This document shows, piece after piece, positions 10,994 to 22,339 of a stretch of DNA of 64,000 nt. Every line of letters starts with the position of its first letter. Within the stretch, counting starts at the first letter, position 1. Source of the DNA: Episyrphus balteatus (Eukaryota > Arthropoda > Insecta > Diptera > Syrphidae); assembly GCF_945859705.1 (NCBI RefSeq), contig NC_079136.1:87233120-87297119 (forward strand), read 5' to 3'. Made by a program: the position numbers and the translations under genes. Below the pieces are notes generated by a model. The model ran no database searches, was not told where the DNA came from, and saw only the letters and a program-made list of their open reading frames with translations.

Positions 10994-11723
10994 CTAAACA
11001 AAAAAAAAAATATTTTTTGGTTTTCAATTTTTTGCTAAGAGTATCTTTATCTTAAATGTCTATTTGGAAATTTAAGATTTTATTTAGTGTCGAGAAAAAA
11101 AAATCGAAAGTTTAAAAACTAAATTAAAATTTTTTTTTTTCAAAAATGTTTTTAAAAATATTTTTTTTTTACATTTTATACTTCAAAATGATGTCTGTAA
11201 ATTTTTAATAAAATTGACTTATGCTTTGGTGAAATATATGAGCTTAAAAAACATGTCAATTTTTGAAAAACGGCAACGCCATATTTCTGTTCTCCGCATT
11301 TTTTTGAGAAAAACTAAAAACGCAGTTTTGTTAGAATCAATAAGTCTATTACGTATACCAAATTTAATCAAAATCGTTAGAGCCGTTTTCGAGAAAGTTG
11401 CAATACCTCGAAAACATTATATGGGAGATATGCGTTAAAAAGGAGATATTAAAAAAATAAAAAAAAAAACGGTCCTAGGGAATAACCTAAAAAGCATCTG
11501 TACCAAGTTTCAAGCAAATCCATCCATCCGTTTAGGCCCTAGCTCGATGTACAGATGGACGCACAGACGCACACACGCACAGACCGACGGACGGCATGAC
11601 GAAAACCACTTTTTTGATCTTCTCCATCATCGTAATGTTGGTTTTGATTAAAACCTCAAATTTTTTTTTCTACACGAAACCAATACTTGCCCTATAGAGC
11701 AAGTAATAACAACAAGCATGTAC
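10994..11723 (-). other. cic intron with R1 repeat against the donor
   Basis: The intron has donor GTACAT at 11723 and acceptor TTTAG at 10994. Most of it is an R1 copy (about 11195-11708), whose terminal CTTGCCCTATAGAGCAAGTA lies about 16 bp inside the donor. The rest is AT-rich polypyrimidine sequence. Confidence 0.85.
11195..11708 (+). repeat. R1 interspersed repeat, copy b
   Basis: It has the family phrases AAAATCGTTAGAGCCGTTTT (near 11372), GGACGCACAGACGCACACAC, CTCCATCATCGTAATG (11621) and terminal ACTTGCCCTATAG. Its right end is very near a cic 5' splice site. Confidence 0.8.
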
Positions 11724-12490
11724 CTTGGAGTTGCTGGATGAGATCGTGGGGTGAGCCTCTGATCGAGCAGACTAGAAGTGCTGCCTCGACTTTGCATGCT
11801 GCTCCTTTTACTGCCACCTGATAATTTCTCTACATCGCCGTCCATAGCATAGCCACTAATTTCAACACGTTTCAATTCATCATCCGATTCATAATCATCG
11901 TATGATCTCTGGCGACGATGCATCTCTTCTGTCGATGGACTCTGCACCTGCACCTTGTGGACCAAATTCTGCGACACAATTATATCGGGAATATGCCCAC
12001 CACCATTGCCATTGCCTGCCGATCCATCACTGTTATTTAACATATTCGATGACTGAAAAGGCGAGGTTGCTGTAGTTCGGTAATATTCTTCGCTATGCTG
12101 TAGAGTTGGCAGGACATGATGTATTTGCAGTGGAGCAGTTGAATTACTACCACCATTATTACTTACAGTTGTCGGAGTATGATGACCTCCGCTAGAATTG
12201 ATTTTGCCACATGGTTCGTATCTTGTAGTGACATAGGCCACTTGATGAGATGGGGCCTTATGAAGGACATCACCACGACTTGTGTAGATTATGTTTGTTT
12301 CAGAATTGTTTATAACAATGTGTCCGCTTTTGTTGATAATGCGTTGTCCAGTTCGTCCTTCCAGAATGTCAGTGTTTTGCTGTCCAATAACACTATTGCT
12401 GCGTGAAGTCGAGTATTTTCCAACTTCATTGAGTTCGTCCCACCAAGGTGGTTGTAATAATCTCAAATCCGCTCTTTTGACTGTTTTAAT
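11724..12490 (-). CDS. cic: capicua exon, LRLLQPPWWDEL region
   Basis: The acceptor is TTGTTTTCCAG at 12491. The donor AG|GTACAT has its last base at 11724 and leaves two bases of Arg that the exon at 10993 completes. It is phase 0 at the start: IKTVKRADLRLLQPPWWDEL, matching SLRLLRPPW of vertebrate CIC-L and closing the conserved N-terminal fold. A long low-complexity stretch follows, with acidic YDDYESDDEL, then SKRSSMQSRGSTSSLLDQR and LTPRSHPATPR. The last parts resemble the SRSSSVASLE...ARTPLT sequence that precedes KKGDVV in vertebrate CIC. S/T-P sites are plausible MAPK targets (inference). The reverse-strand frames here are shadows. Confidence 0.96.
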
Positions 12491-12558
12491 CTGGAAAACA
12501 AAACAAAAAAATCATATTCAATGAGACACAAAATTAGCTGCAAACATTGAATGCTTAC

Positions 12559-12702
12559 TATTTGTGCAGAGTTTGAATCCCCGATTTGTACTGAAAACTG
12601 CTTGGTATTCAAATTGATTTCAGTGACAGAACCCTCGATGAAGACACAGCCTGGCCGGCCTTCAACTTGTGTGCGAACGCAGACTCTTGTGTTAAGGTTT
12701 AT
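12559..12702 (-). CDS. cic: capicua exon, middle of conserved N-terminal domain
   Basis: This 144-bp exon has 48 codons and is phase 0 at both ends. The acceptor is ATATTTTAG at 12703 and the donor ATA|GTAAGC has its last base at 12559. It encodes INLNTRVCVRTQVEGRPGC, VFIEGSVTEINL and KQFSVQIGDSN. The equivalent vertebrate stretch is GTAVCTCVEPG...YREGVVVEV...YKVRLS, a beta-rich Tudor-like pattern in the CIC-L-specific domain of unknown function. It is the only short exon without low-complexity sequence, so it is a good probe for the gene. The 68-bp intron to the next exon (12558-12491) is compact. Confidence 0.95.
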
Positions 12703-13642
12703 CTAAAATATTGAGGAAAAAATCGAATCAATGGATTACACTGGGCATTACACTGGGGTTTTGTTTTATTAAGTTTGATGAACTTTTCAGAAGGTTTTTG
12801 GGGTGTTGAAGTCGAATCCAAAGTCAAAAATTTTCTATCAGCTCGCGTTTTCTAGATATTCCCTTTATAAAATCTCAATAATCGATTTTTTGCTACTTTT
12901 TAAGCACTTCCTAGCTTACTTTTGTTTCAGGAACAAAACAATAGTTTTCTACAGGTTTTGGGTGTGTTGAACTTGAATCTAAAATCAGAGTTTTATTATA
13001 AGCTCACGTTTTCGAGATATTCCTGTTATAAGATCTCAATAATCGATTTATTGCTACTCTTTAAGCTTCAGTGGTTTTAAGCGTTTTTGTTTGAGGAACA
13101 AAACAATACTTTTCTAAATGTTTTGGTTCTACTAAACTCGCATTCAAAGCCAAAAATTTTTCTGTAACTCACATTTTTTAGATATTCCCGTTGTAATATC
13201 TCAATTATATACTTTTTTCTAACTTTTAAGCTAAAGTAGATTTTAGCGTACAGTGGTCTTGTTTCAGAAACAAAACAATTCTTTTCTAAAGGATTTGAGT
13301 GTTCTGAACTCGAATCGGAGATCAGAATTTTCCTATAGCTCGCGTTTTTGAGATATTCCCGTTATAAAATCTCAATAATCGATTATTTGCTACTTTTTAA
13401 GCATTTCTCTAGTACCTATATCACACAAACTAGAGCTGTTAGAAAAAAATTAGGGCAGATTTGAAATCAGCGATACCAAATTAGTGAAACAGGCTTTAGA
13501 ATGTGATGCTCTTTAAAAGTTAACTCTGAGAAAAGGGAGGATAATCTATAGAGCTCCAGAACTTAAATTATTGTACATGAAAACTCAGCTCTTTTAAAAG
13601 GAGGAAGATTATTACTAATTATTTTTTTTTAATTGTAGCTAC
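12703..13642 (-). repeat. cic intron carrying a 4-unit tandem repeat
   Basis: From about 12745 to 13410 a unit of about 165-175 bp repeats four times. The shared words are TTTTCGAGATATTCCCGTTA, AAATCTCAATAATCGATT, GCTACTTTTTAAGC and GTTTCAGGAACAAAACAAT. Related sequence occurs at 42307-43478 and inside 28947-29394. The remainder (13410-13642) shows nothing recognisable. Donor GTAGCT lies at 13642. Confidence 0.78.
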
Positions 13643-14009
13643 CTCTGCTGCTGGAGGACTTGCATCCAAAATAACATTGTATCGACCAGAAGCCAACACG
13701 TCCGTATACAATTGTGTACAGTTTTCGGGAGCATCGAATTCCACACACACCGAATTAGGTGCTGTTGTTTCCGTTGGTCGAATTATGCCCGAAGCATAGT
13801 AGTTGCCTAGCTTAGCCAAAACTCTTGTATTGGTCCATTCACTTAAATCTAGTACTCCAACGGATGAAGTATTATTCTGTTGTTGTTGTTGCTGCTGTTG
13901 ATAAGAAATATTGTATTGTTGTTGCGTTGTTGAATTCGATCGACTGCTGCTGTTGTTGTTGATTGTTGTTATGGTTTGTAGATTTTGGAATTTGTAAGAA
14001 TTTTGAGGG
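13643..14009 (-). CDS. cic: capicua exon, start of conserved CIC-L N-terminal domain
   Basis: The acceptor is CTTCTTGCAG at 14010, and the first base completes Ser (AG|C). The donor GAG|GTAGCT has its last base at 13643, phase 0. After a Gln/Asn/Ser-rich lead (poly-Q of about 8), the domain begins LDLSEWTNTRVLAKLGNYY and runs to SGRYNVILDASPPAAE. Vertebrate CIC-L has LRSQRVLARRGD and GGVDVVLDATPPPG at the same places. This is the family's uncharacterised N-terminal domain found only in the long isoform, completed by the exons at 12559 and 11724. Confidence 0.95.
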
Positions 14010-14066
14010 CTGCAAGAAGACAAACAATTTATTAAGAGGAAATCATTAAAATAGTTGAATACTCAC

Positions 14067-14977
14067 CTCGCTATGATTATTTTCTTATCGGGACTTTCCA
14101 TGTTGGTCAGGCGACCAATATTTTGGGTTGTGGAATTTGCTGGATGGGGTATTGATCTTATGTATACAGTTTCATTGGACGATGTATTAGACGAAGGCTG
14201 CCAATTGGGTGCAGACACAATGATGTTAGTACCGTTTTTAAGCGTCATGGGACCAGCCTCATTGCCATCGCAGCCAACACTTCCTGCATCCGATATCAGC
14301 AGTTGCTGTACTTTTGGATGGTCCATTCTCTCCAGCTCTGCTGGGTCAAATTTTCGTTTTTTCGGATGAAGCCGTGGTGGTGGCTGTTGCTGCTGTTGCA
14401 GATGCTGAGATTGTTGTAACAGTTGGTGTTGTTGTGGCTGCTGCTGTTGCGGTAACTGTTGTTGCTGTTGTATGTGGTGTTGTTGATATTGTTGTTGTTG
14501 TTGCTGCTGCTGCTGATGGTGCTGTTGTTGTTGTTGACGCTGTTGCTGCTGTTGCTGCTGCTGCTGCTGCAACACTTGTTGATGCTGGCTTGTAGCCGGT
14601 ATCACCATTTTGATTGGTGATGGAAGACTATGCCTGGCGTTTTGGGCGTTCGACTGAACTAATTGTTGATTCGTTATGAGAACTGTTGTCGATGCCGACG
14701 CAGCTCTAACCATTTTCGCAGCATCGCCGCCGCCGACGGCGCCCTCAACTTCTGTACAGCTGATGGTGGTCGAATTGCGTCCACCGCCGCTTCCCCCACC
14801 ATTCGTTATAATAGCTGATTTGTATTTTGACGGAGTCGCCGATTGCGTTGGTGACACAACGTAGATCTCATGGGCAGCTGTTGTTGCGATTGTGGCTACT
14901 GATGCTGTAGAAAATGATAAGGGCTGTTTACGTTGATAATTGATTGTGCCCACACTGCTTATCACGGAAGCTGGTAT
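14067..14977 (-). CDS. cic: capicua exon, large Q-rich long-isoform exon
   Basis: The acceptor is TTTGTAG at 14978 and the donor AG|GTGAGT has its last base at 14067. It is 911 bp and phase 0 at the start (IPASVISSVGTINYQRKQP). A Gln/His tract of about 70 residues (14585-14385, mixed CAG/CAA) follows, then RLHPKKRKFDPAELERMDHP, whose KKRK is a candidate nuclear localisation signal. It ends near SPDKKIIIAS. No ATG precedes the frame, so coding must continue upstream, and the exon at 27840 fits by phase. Poly-Val and poly-Ala readings on the plus strand are shadows. Confidence 0.93.
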
Positions 14978-16084
14978 CTACAAACCAGACAAAAAAAAAA
15001 GCAATACATTTAATAGGGTTTGTGTTGGTTAAACATTTTTTTTTTCAATTATTACATAAATATATTAATAGTGAGTACTCGTAGGAAAGGTATTACGTGA
15101 TAATGCTTATATTTTCATATATATTGGTCTGTTTGGCTATTAAATGTCGGGATTTCAAGAAAAATAAAACATATAACGAAATTTGTTCAAGAAGCACAAG
15201 TTGGACTGTGTTTCTTTTGATTTAATTTAAATAAGATACATTTATTAACTTATTTATAATTTTGCATCTACCAAAAATCGTTAAATGTTATTATTTTGTC
15301 ATACAGCTATGGTTTTTGAAATAGGATCGCTTTCTGACTTAATGCTTTGGGTACTTGTGTTCATTTTTTTCTGGTTCACCAACAAAAATAAAAAAAAAAA
15401 AAATAATGAAATCGGAAAATATTTTGTTTTCATGTGCTTAAAATCACTAGCGCAATGAAGAATTTAATTTTTAATGGATGATGGTCGGGTTCAATAAGGG
15501 TCATCTGAACTTAAATGTAAAGTTTACAAAAGCTCTGATGAGTTAAATGTCATAGTAGGCGTTTTTCCAGAGTCTAACCATTCTGAGCACGCTCTGAATA
15601 TTCTCTGAACTGAAGTTATTCTAAGCACTCTGAATTAGAAGCTGCGTTCCTTTGGGAACATTTATCGACATCTACAAAAATCGACTCGTAAAAAGTCGGC
15701 ATTAGACTTGTAGCTACGCTTCTTAACTTTTATGGGATTCTCTTTTGGTAACAAAAATCAATTACTTTCGATTTAGATCTGTCAAAAAACTGATTTCGAC
15801 AATTTTTGCCTTCGAGTGGCCAAACAAAATTGATTTATTTCTTGATCTTAAAACAATTTTCAGGGAGATCTACTCCTCTTTTACATTTTACAATTAACAG
15901 CCATCAGCCAAGAATTGAAATAGTTTAAGTTCAAATAAAAGCAGTTTTAAATGAATTTATTTATTCGTCCATCTCATTTTTGGACAAAATAAAATCAATT
16001 TTCGAGTCATTTTTTTTTTCAAAAATCTGAGTTTGAGGACCGTTTTTCCAAGACACTTCATTTATTTTATTCGATTTTCATTTT

Positions 16085-16400
16085 AGAAGTTTTAGAGCAA
16101 ACCGAACTTTTCCATTTACGTCATATGGCAAGTACCGTTAATTATGGTCCAATTTTCCTTCTAGGGAATACCCAAAAGCTTTAACCATAAGGTTTGAAGT
16201 AACTTGCTTCAGGCTGCAGCTCGACTGAATAGCGTAAAGTCACATCTGATTGTTATCTCGAGTCGTCTTGACCTAGTCCCTGGTGACTTTTTTCATAAAA
16301 TGAAGCTGCAAACTTGGGAGATAACCTTAAAGGGGGTTTTGCCACGTGTGTTAGTGCAAATTTTTACTCTAATTATATTGTATCTATAAAACGTTTGGTT
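16085..16400 (+). repeat. R1 interspersed repeat fragment, copy c
   Basis: It carries the family words ATGGCAAGTACCGTTAATTA (16124), CTTCTAGGGAATACCCAAAA and GGCTGCAGCTCGACTGAA, then diverges. It is partial and decayed. Confidence 0.6.
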
Positions 16401-16599
16401 ATCCCAAGCTCCACACTTTCAGATGTAAAAAAAAAAACAAAAGTTTTAGTCACGTTCGTATGAAACATTTATGAAAGAAAAATGTTAGTCATATCAACTG
16501 AATATTACCTACCTATAAACATTTGTTTTTGTAAATATATTCTCAACTGGACTAGCTAAACACGTAAAAATCTATCCAACCTATAAAAGATCAACATCA

Positions 16600-17160
16600 A
16601 CAATCCTCGTTACTTGGTTTAAGAGAAGCTTCAAACAATGAAAATTGAAAACTTTGACCAAAAATGAAACAAAAATAAAGTTAAGATAATTCCAGCTTGC
16701 CTCATGAATTGCGTGGGACGCGATGATGGAAATTTATTCGGCGTAACACAATTCCACCAATCTATGTACCTATAGTCCCACAGCCCAAGCAACAAGTTCT
16801 CTATTGAGTTTTGAGTTTCACAATAATTTTCGCGCCAATGTGCGCTTGTCATTTCGTCGTTTCGCTGCTCTGTTCCATGGCATCGATGGAGTTCACCACG
16901 GTCAGAGACATCGAATATAAAAACTACTTGCGCATTCAGATAAAATTACAAATTCACTATTTTCACTATTATATTTGATTCGATAAGGCGCAGTCAGTGG
17001 CAGTTGTGCTGCAGCTCAGCAGAAGCAGCGGATAAAATAGCAGTCCGCACATTTTGAATAATTAAAATAAATTGTTAGCGATAAAATGGTTGTTGATGGC
17101 AACTGAAAGTACATATAAAAATGGTGGAGGTAGAGGGAATTCAAATGTGACCGTAATTTT
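16600..17160. promoter_or_regulatory. Single-copy GC-richer island with TATA box
   Basis: The island is unlike the flanking AT-rich repeats and contains none of the repeat families seen elsewhere. On the plus strand TATAAAA lies at 16916-16922, and a GCAGCTCAGCAGAAGCAGCG segment lies about 95 bp further on. No matching initiator sits at the usual 30 bp. On the minus strand a 20-codon frame (MSLTVVNSIDAMEQSSETTK) starts near 16912, and another starts at 16852, but neither splices in phase to the next cic exon. It could be an internal promoter or enhancer. Weak evidence. Confidence 0.28.
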
Positions 17161-18132
17161 TTAGTGGATACCACTGATGAGGTATGATTACAAAAATTAT
17201 TTATGAATATTTATGTATGAAGTCTAATGAAAAGTAAGTACCTACACTCTGCGTAATTTGATTTAACACGCTATAAATTTTGTATTTTGGTGCCAAATAC
17301 AGTTTGTAGGTGTACCCAACTCGTTTTTTGCCTATAGTTAATGTTCAATAGTTCGGGAAAAACTCAAAATACCAATTTTGTATGGAAGATAGGAAGTAAC
17401 ATCGAACTGCACAAATATGGAGTATTTAACACTCGAACAAAATATTACACATATTTTCAACAGAACTTAGACCGGCCTAAGCTTAAATTTCAAAATAATT
17501 TTGTATATGATTTTAAAAAACAGGCCTTTCAAACATTTGAAGCACTAACTTCATTGAAAAATCTACTTCAACGAGGAAGCTCATTTTTGGCTTATTAATT
17601 TTGTGACTAAAAGCAATACCTTTTATTCTATCAAACTTATCATTTGTAGGCCTATGGCCTTACAGAGATCGAAACATTATGTCTGTGGAGAGCTAAGGAC
17701 ATGTTTTAAATGTTCACTCCTGCTCAAAGTAAGTGAAAAGCATTGCAACTATTTCTTCTATAGAAGGAAATAGAAATTGTCCTTTTTTTCTTTTTCAATA
17801 TTTTTTTAATAAAAAAATAATGCAAAACATGAAAACCGGGGTCTTAAATACATTCCAGAGAAGATACAAAAACTTCAAAATTACAAATCTGCTCGCTTAT
17901 TTTGAGCACAATATTTAGCACTATATTACAGAACAAAAAAAAAATGTTACACATACGCCGCAGTGCTTGTTTAAGTTTAAAATTTAAAAAAAATTGATTT
18001 TCTGTTGCTATCAATAAAATGAAACCAGCTGACCCTTGTTGATTATTTAATGGCCTTTCAAATGCACTACCAGAGGAAATTAAAGGACAAATCCAAAATG
18101 TTTAGCGATTTTTCAAATGGTTCAAATAATTT

Positions 18133-19335
18133 CACTGTGCAAGTCGAAATTCTTGACAGGCGCGCGAATAACTGTTTCGCCATATTTCGGACCCGAGAAA
18201 TCCATTGGCATCATTAGTTTTTCGATTTATCGGTACGACTTCGAACAAAATTTTTTTTTAAAGTTTTTTCAATTATTTTGAGAATTTTCCACTGTTTTTA
18301 GTCATTTTTCAATCAAAAACATTGTTTATATTGCTAATAATTCTGCTCAAACGTTATTTTCTACCAGTAGAAAGACATTGTAAACAATTTTGAACAATTT
18401 ATTTGAAAGTTTAGTGATTTTTTTTGAAAAAATTTAAAAAAAATCGAAATTTTTTACATTGTTATCGTTTTTTCGCTGTTTTTGTTCTCTTTTGCACAAA
18501 TACATAGCATGTTTTCCATTAAAAATTAATTTAACTGTTAACTGTTGGTTAAACTTTGACATACTATCGATAGCATCGATAACAAAAAAATATCGAGTAT
18601 ATCGATACTTCACAAAACTATCGATAGTTTCAATACTTCCAAATTATTATACCACAAGGCTTCCGATATTATCAATAGTTTTTTCTTAAAACTATCGATA
18701 CAATCGGCTATGTTAATTCGTTGTTTACATCCAATGTCAAACGAAAACTTAACTTGTAGTTCAAATTGTGTTTAATTAATTTCAAAGCTATCGATAATAT
18801 CGGTAGCCTTGTGGTAAAATAATTTGGAAGTATTGAAACTATCGATAGTTTTGTGAAGTATCGATATACTCGATTTTTTTTTGTTATCGATGCTATCGAT
18901 AGTATGTCAAAGTTTAACCAACACTAAATTAACAGTTAAATTAATTTTTAATGGAAAACATGCTATGTATTTGTGCAAAAGAGAACAAAAACAGCGAAAA
19001 AACGATAACAATGTAAAAAATTTCGTTTTTTTTTTTTTAAATTAAAAAAAAATCACTAAACTTTGAAATAAATTGTTCAAAATTGTTTACAATGTAGCAA
19101 ATAACGTTTGAGCAGAATTATTAGCAATATAAACATTGTTTTTGATTGAAAAATGACTAAAAACAGTGGAAAAATCTCAAAATAATTGAAAAAACTTTCA
19201 AAAAAAAATTTGTTCGAAGTCGTACCGATAAATCGAAAAACTAATGATGCCAATGGATTTCTCGGGTCCGAAATAGGGCGAAACAGTTAATCGCGCGCCT
19301 GTCTCAAAAATTTTTTTCAAAAAACTTGCACAGTG
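18133..19335. mobile_element. Palindromic element F2 with TATCGATA cluster
   Basis: The inverted arms of about 560 bp begin CACTGTGCAAG and end CTTGCACAGTG. The matching internal blocks GGCATCATTAGTTTTTCGA and CGGTACGACTTCGAACAAAA are shared with F1 (7893-8796). The centre (18564-18902) contains eight TATCGATA octamers. Flanks AATAATTT and TTTTTATT give no clear duplication. No transposase. Confidence 0.82.
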
Positions 19336-20000
19336 TTTTTATTTTAAATGTTTTTTTTTTAGCTCTGCAGAATTCTGTTTTGTTGAATTTAAATTAATTT
19401 TAAATCGATCTGTATCGAACTATAGGAAAATGAATTCCGTCCAGCTCAGTGATAAAAAGTCTCATGAAAACTGGATTTAGAGATGACGGCACTGAAGCCG
19501 GATTTTCCAAAATGAGTTGGAGAAAAAAGATTTCTCGGCTAAAGAGCAGTGTTGCCCCCTCAACTGGTTGAAAATGTAAATTTTAAATCAGAAAAAAAAA
19601 AATACAATCAAAGAATGCTCAATTTTTTTTTATTATTTAAAAGAAATTGTCTGGCAGTAGTTTATCCAAAGCGCCTTTTACTGCACCTCATTTAGATAAA
19701 ATAAGCATGCGATGACAAAAGTATTCAAGTGTTCTTTTTTACAAATTTTTGGTATTCTTGATACTATTCCAGTATATCCTCGCCGTAATAATTCTTGAAA
19801 ACCTCTTTTGAGCCCGCTATCAACTTAAATTCATTGGGTATTCAAAAAAAAAAAAACTTTCATGAATTATAATAAAATGGATTTTGGAACCTAGATAATT
19901 TTTTCATTCTGCGGCCGTTTTTTTAACTTGCGATAAACATTTTTGAATGATATAAAATCTATTTTATCCATAAAAATGAAAAGATTTTCTTTCAAAACTA

Positions 20001-20920
20001 AACTCCTGCTCAAAATTAACGCACACTTTTTTTTTCTTTAGTTATACCCCTGCATCTTGTTTGAAATGGCTTTAAAATTATTTGTTGTATTTTTTTGTGT
20101 TTGCTTATTGTTTAGCAAGTCAGAAAAATGCTACATTGCAACAGTATTATTAACCAAAAAAAAGATAAACCAAATTTAGCAATTCAAGGTCTGAAAACTG
20201 ATATTAAAATAATTTTTGTTTTTTAAGAAAAAAAATTTAAAAAAATGGAAACGCGTGACAGTTCTTTCCAATAATTTTTTTCAATACTTGGCATTGTCTC
20301 CTCTAGCGCATATGGTAATTTGGAGTGGTCTATTCATTCCACGAATTAAGTTTTGAAGGTTTTGTTGTAACTTTTCTTTCACTGCAGTTTTCTGTTAATC
20401 AAGAATGCTTGGAGGTGGATTTCGGCCGCAAATGCATTTTTTTCAACATTTCCTAGACATGTTCTATTGAATTTACATCCGGATATCTGTGTGGTCAATT
20501 CAAAGGTGGCACATTTTAATCATGAAGATATTCTCAAACCACTCTAGCATGCATTATCGTGCATCAGACTGATTTGTGGACCAAATCTAGGGGTGATTGG
20601 AACCGCATGCTGTTCGAGAATATCAGCCAAGTATCTTTGGGTACTTAAATTAGGTCTAGGAGATCTCACTAACTCCGTAGGTGTTGTGAGGCAGAGTTTA
20701 CTCCATGAAAATTTATGACTCATCTCTAAAAGGTTCGCGGGTTGACAGATAGACTTCAGCATACCTCTCCAAATCTTCCCCACAAACATTTTATTCCATA
20801 CCTTCAATTTAAGCTAACTCCTGTCTTATTTGAGAAAATAACCACGATACTGTGAGATAAAGTAATAGTAAAACTTTTTTGTAAAATAAATATGATGTGC
20901 GTTAAATTTGAGCAGGAGTG
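20001..20920 (-). pseudogene. Tc1-like transposon copy with broken transposase
   Basis: Ends: (TA)AACTCCTGCTCAAAATTAACG on the left and the complement, closing GCAGGAGTG(TA), on the right, with TA target duplication. On the minus strand, at about 20807-20540, the translation shows Tc1-family words: LSTQRYLADILEQHAVPI and then MHDNAC, the second acidic residue of the DDE triad. After a stop and frame changes, NWPHRYPDV lies about 34 residues on, as in D34D elements. The N-terminal DNA-binding part is missing and there are several stops, so the copy is dead. It sits inside the large cic intron, in the same orientation as the gene. Confidence 0.8.
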
Positions 20921-21912
20921 TATAATTTTATAATAGCTCAAAAATTCTGATTTTTAAAGAAATCATTTCATATTAATGAAATAAAATGTATTTTATAGCA
21001 ATTCTAAAACTGTAGTGTTTAGTGAATATTTTCTGATTGTGCGTAGTAAGTTTTTTTTTTAGAAAATAATCGTAGCAAAAAAGCTACAGTTGTTATAGGG
21101 GGGCAACACTGCTGAGGAGTATTTTATTTGAACTCAAGGTATGTGCAACAATGTTATTCTTTCCTTGGAATCGAAGTTTAAGCGGTATGTTGTGGATTGG
21201 AGAATTCTTGTTCGAAGAGAGCCAAAGGAAAGACTAATTCCAGAATGCATTTAATGGATGTTACCAAAAACTGATGGTCTAGAAATGATTCGCTGAAGAG
21301 GAAAAAACTTTTTTTGTAATACAATAGAAAACTAATTCATTTTTAAAGTTTAAGTGACCTAAACTCCAAAGCGTTTTGCCTAGGTACGACAGATGGCTTC
21401 TTAAAATAAAAATAAATATAATTTTTATTATTTTTTCTTCGTTATTATAAAAGACTAGTATCAAACTTAAAAATACAGTTTGATTTGAAATAAATTATTT
21501 CAAAAATAAATAACTTAATTTAAAATCTAAAATTAGGAGTGGTATTCCGGGGGACAATCGTCTATTTAGATTAGTGATAATTAAAAAAAAAAAAAAAACT
21601 ATTTGCTCCCCTACAAGAATCCGTTATTGTTTCCCAACGCCTTAGTTATCGTACTTTTTATACCGAAATGTTTTTTTTTTTTTTAATAAAATTAAACAAC
21701 ATTTTTAGTAATTTTTAAGAAAATATTAATTCACACTAAAGAAATTTCAAAAAAATTTCATCAACCCGTTTTCAGAAAATTTATTTTGCAAAAAAAAAAA
21801 TAAATTGCACGACTGGGGTCGCACGTACTTGCTCTTATGCTTAAAGTAACTATAATGTTAAAGCTTTTTATTCAAGAAATTTAAAATTTGATATTTTGAA
21901 GAAATTTCATAA

Positions 21913-22339
21913 GGGCCAATTTTTCAATAGTCAGTTAAACAGTCAGTTAGTACTTATTCCTAAGGATAGAGAAAAAATCAATTTTTCAACAGGCAGATAT
22001 AGCTTATTCCTAAGAATAAATCTATCTGCTTCTTTCAGAGACGAATAAAATTATTCTAAGGAATAATCTCAATAAATATATTGTGTCAGTTGTCAAAGCT
22101 GTTTTGAAAGAATTTTGAAAAAAATACAGTAGAAAACAAGAAAACAAAAACAATCATGAATAAAAATGGCGTTTAATTTTAAATATTTTTGAATTTGACA
22201 ATTTTTTTTTTGTTATTCTGTAGAATAAATTATTCTTGATTGAAAAATTCAATGTTTTTATCTGATTGTTTATGAGCCTAATAACTTTATTCGTCGAACA
22301 GTTAACTGACTGTTTATTAGAAGATTGAAAAATTGGCTC
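21913..22339. mobile_element. PIF/Harbinger-like MITE, TSD TAA
   Basis: The TIRs are GGGCCAATTTTTCAATAGTC on the left and the complement of GAGCCAATTTTTCAATCTTC on the right, flanked by TAA (21910-21912 and 22340-22342). The paralogous R1 copy at 32551-33571 has a single TAA at 32668-32670 in the same context, an intact empty site. It is non-coding. Confidence 0.9.

Noticed and set aside
16631..16852. Minus-strand frame starting MTSAHWRENY as an alternative cic first exon
   Set aside because: Its only good donor (AG|GTACAT) leaves two bases, which does not fit the phase-0 acceptor at 14978.
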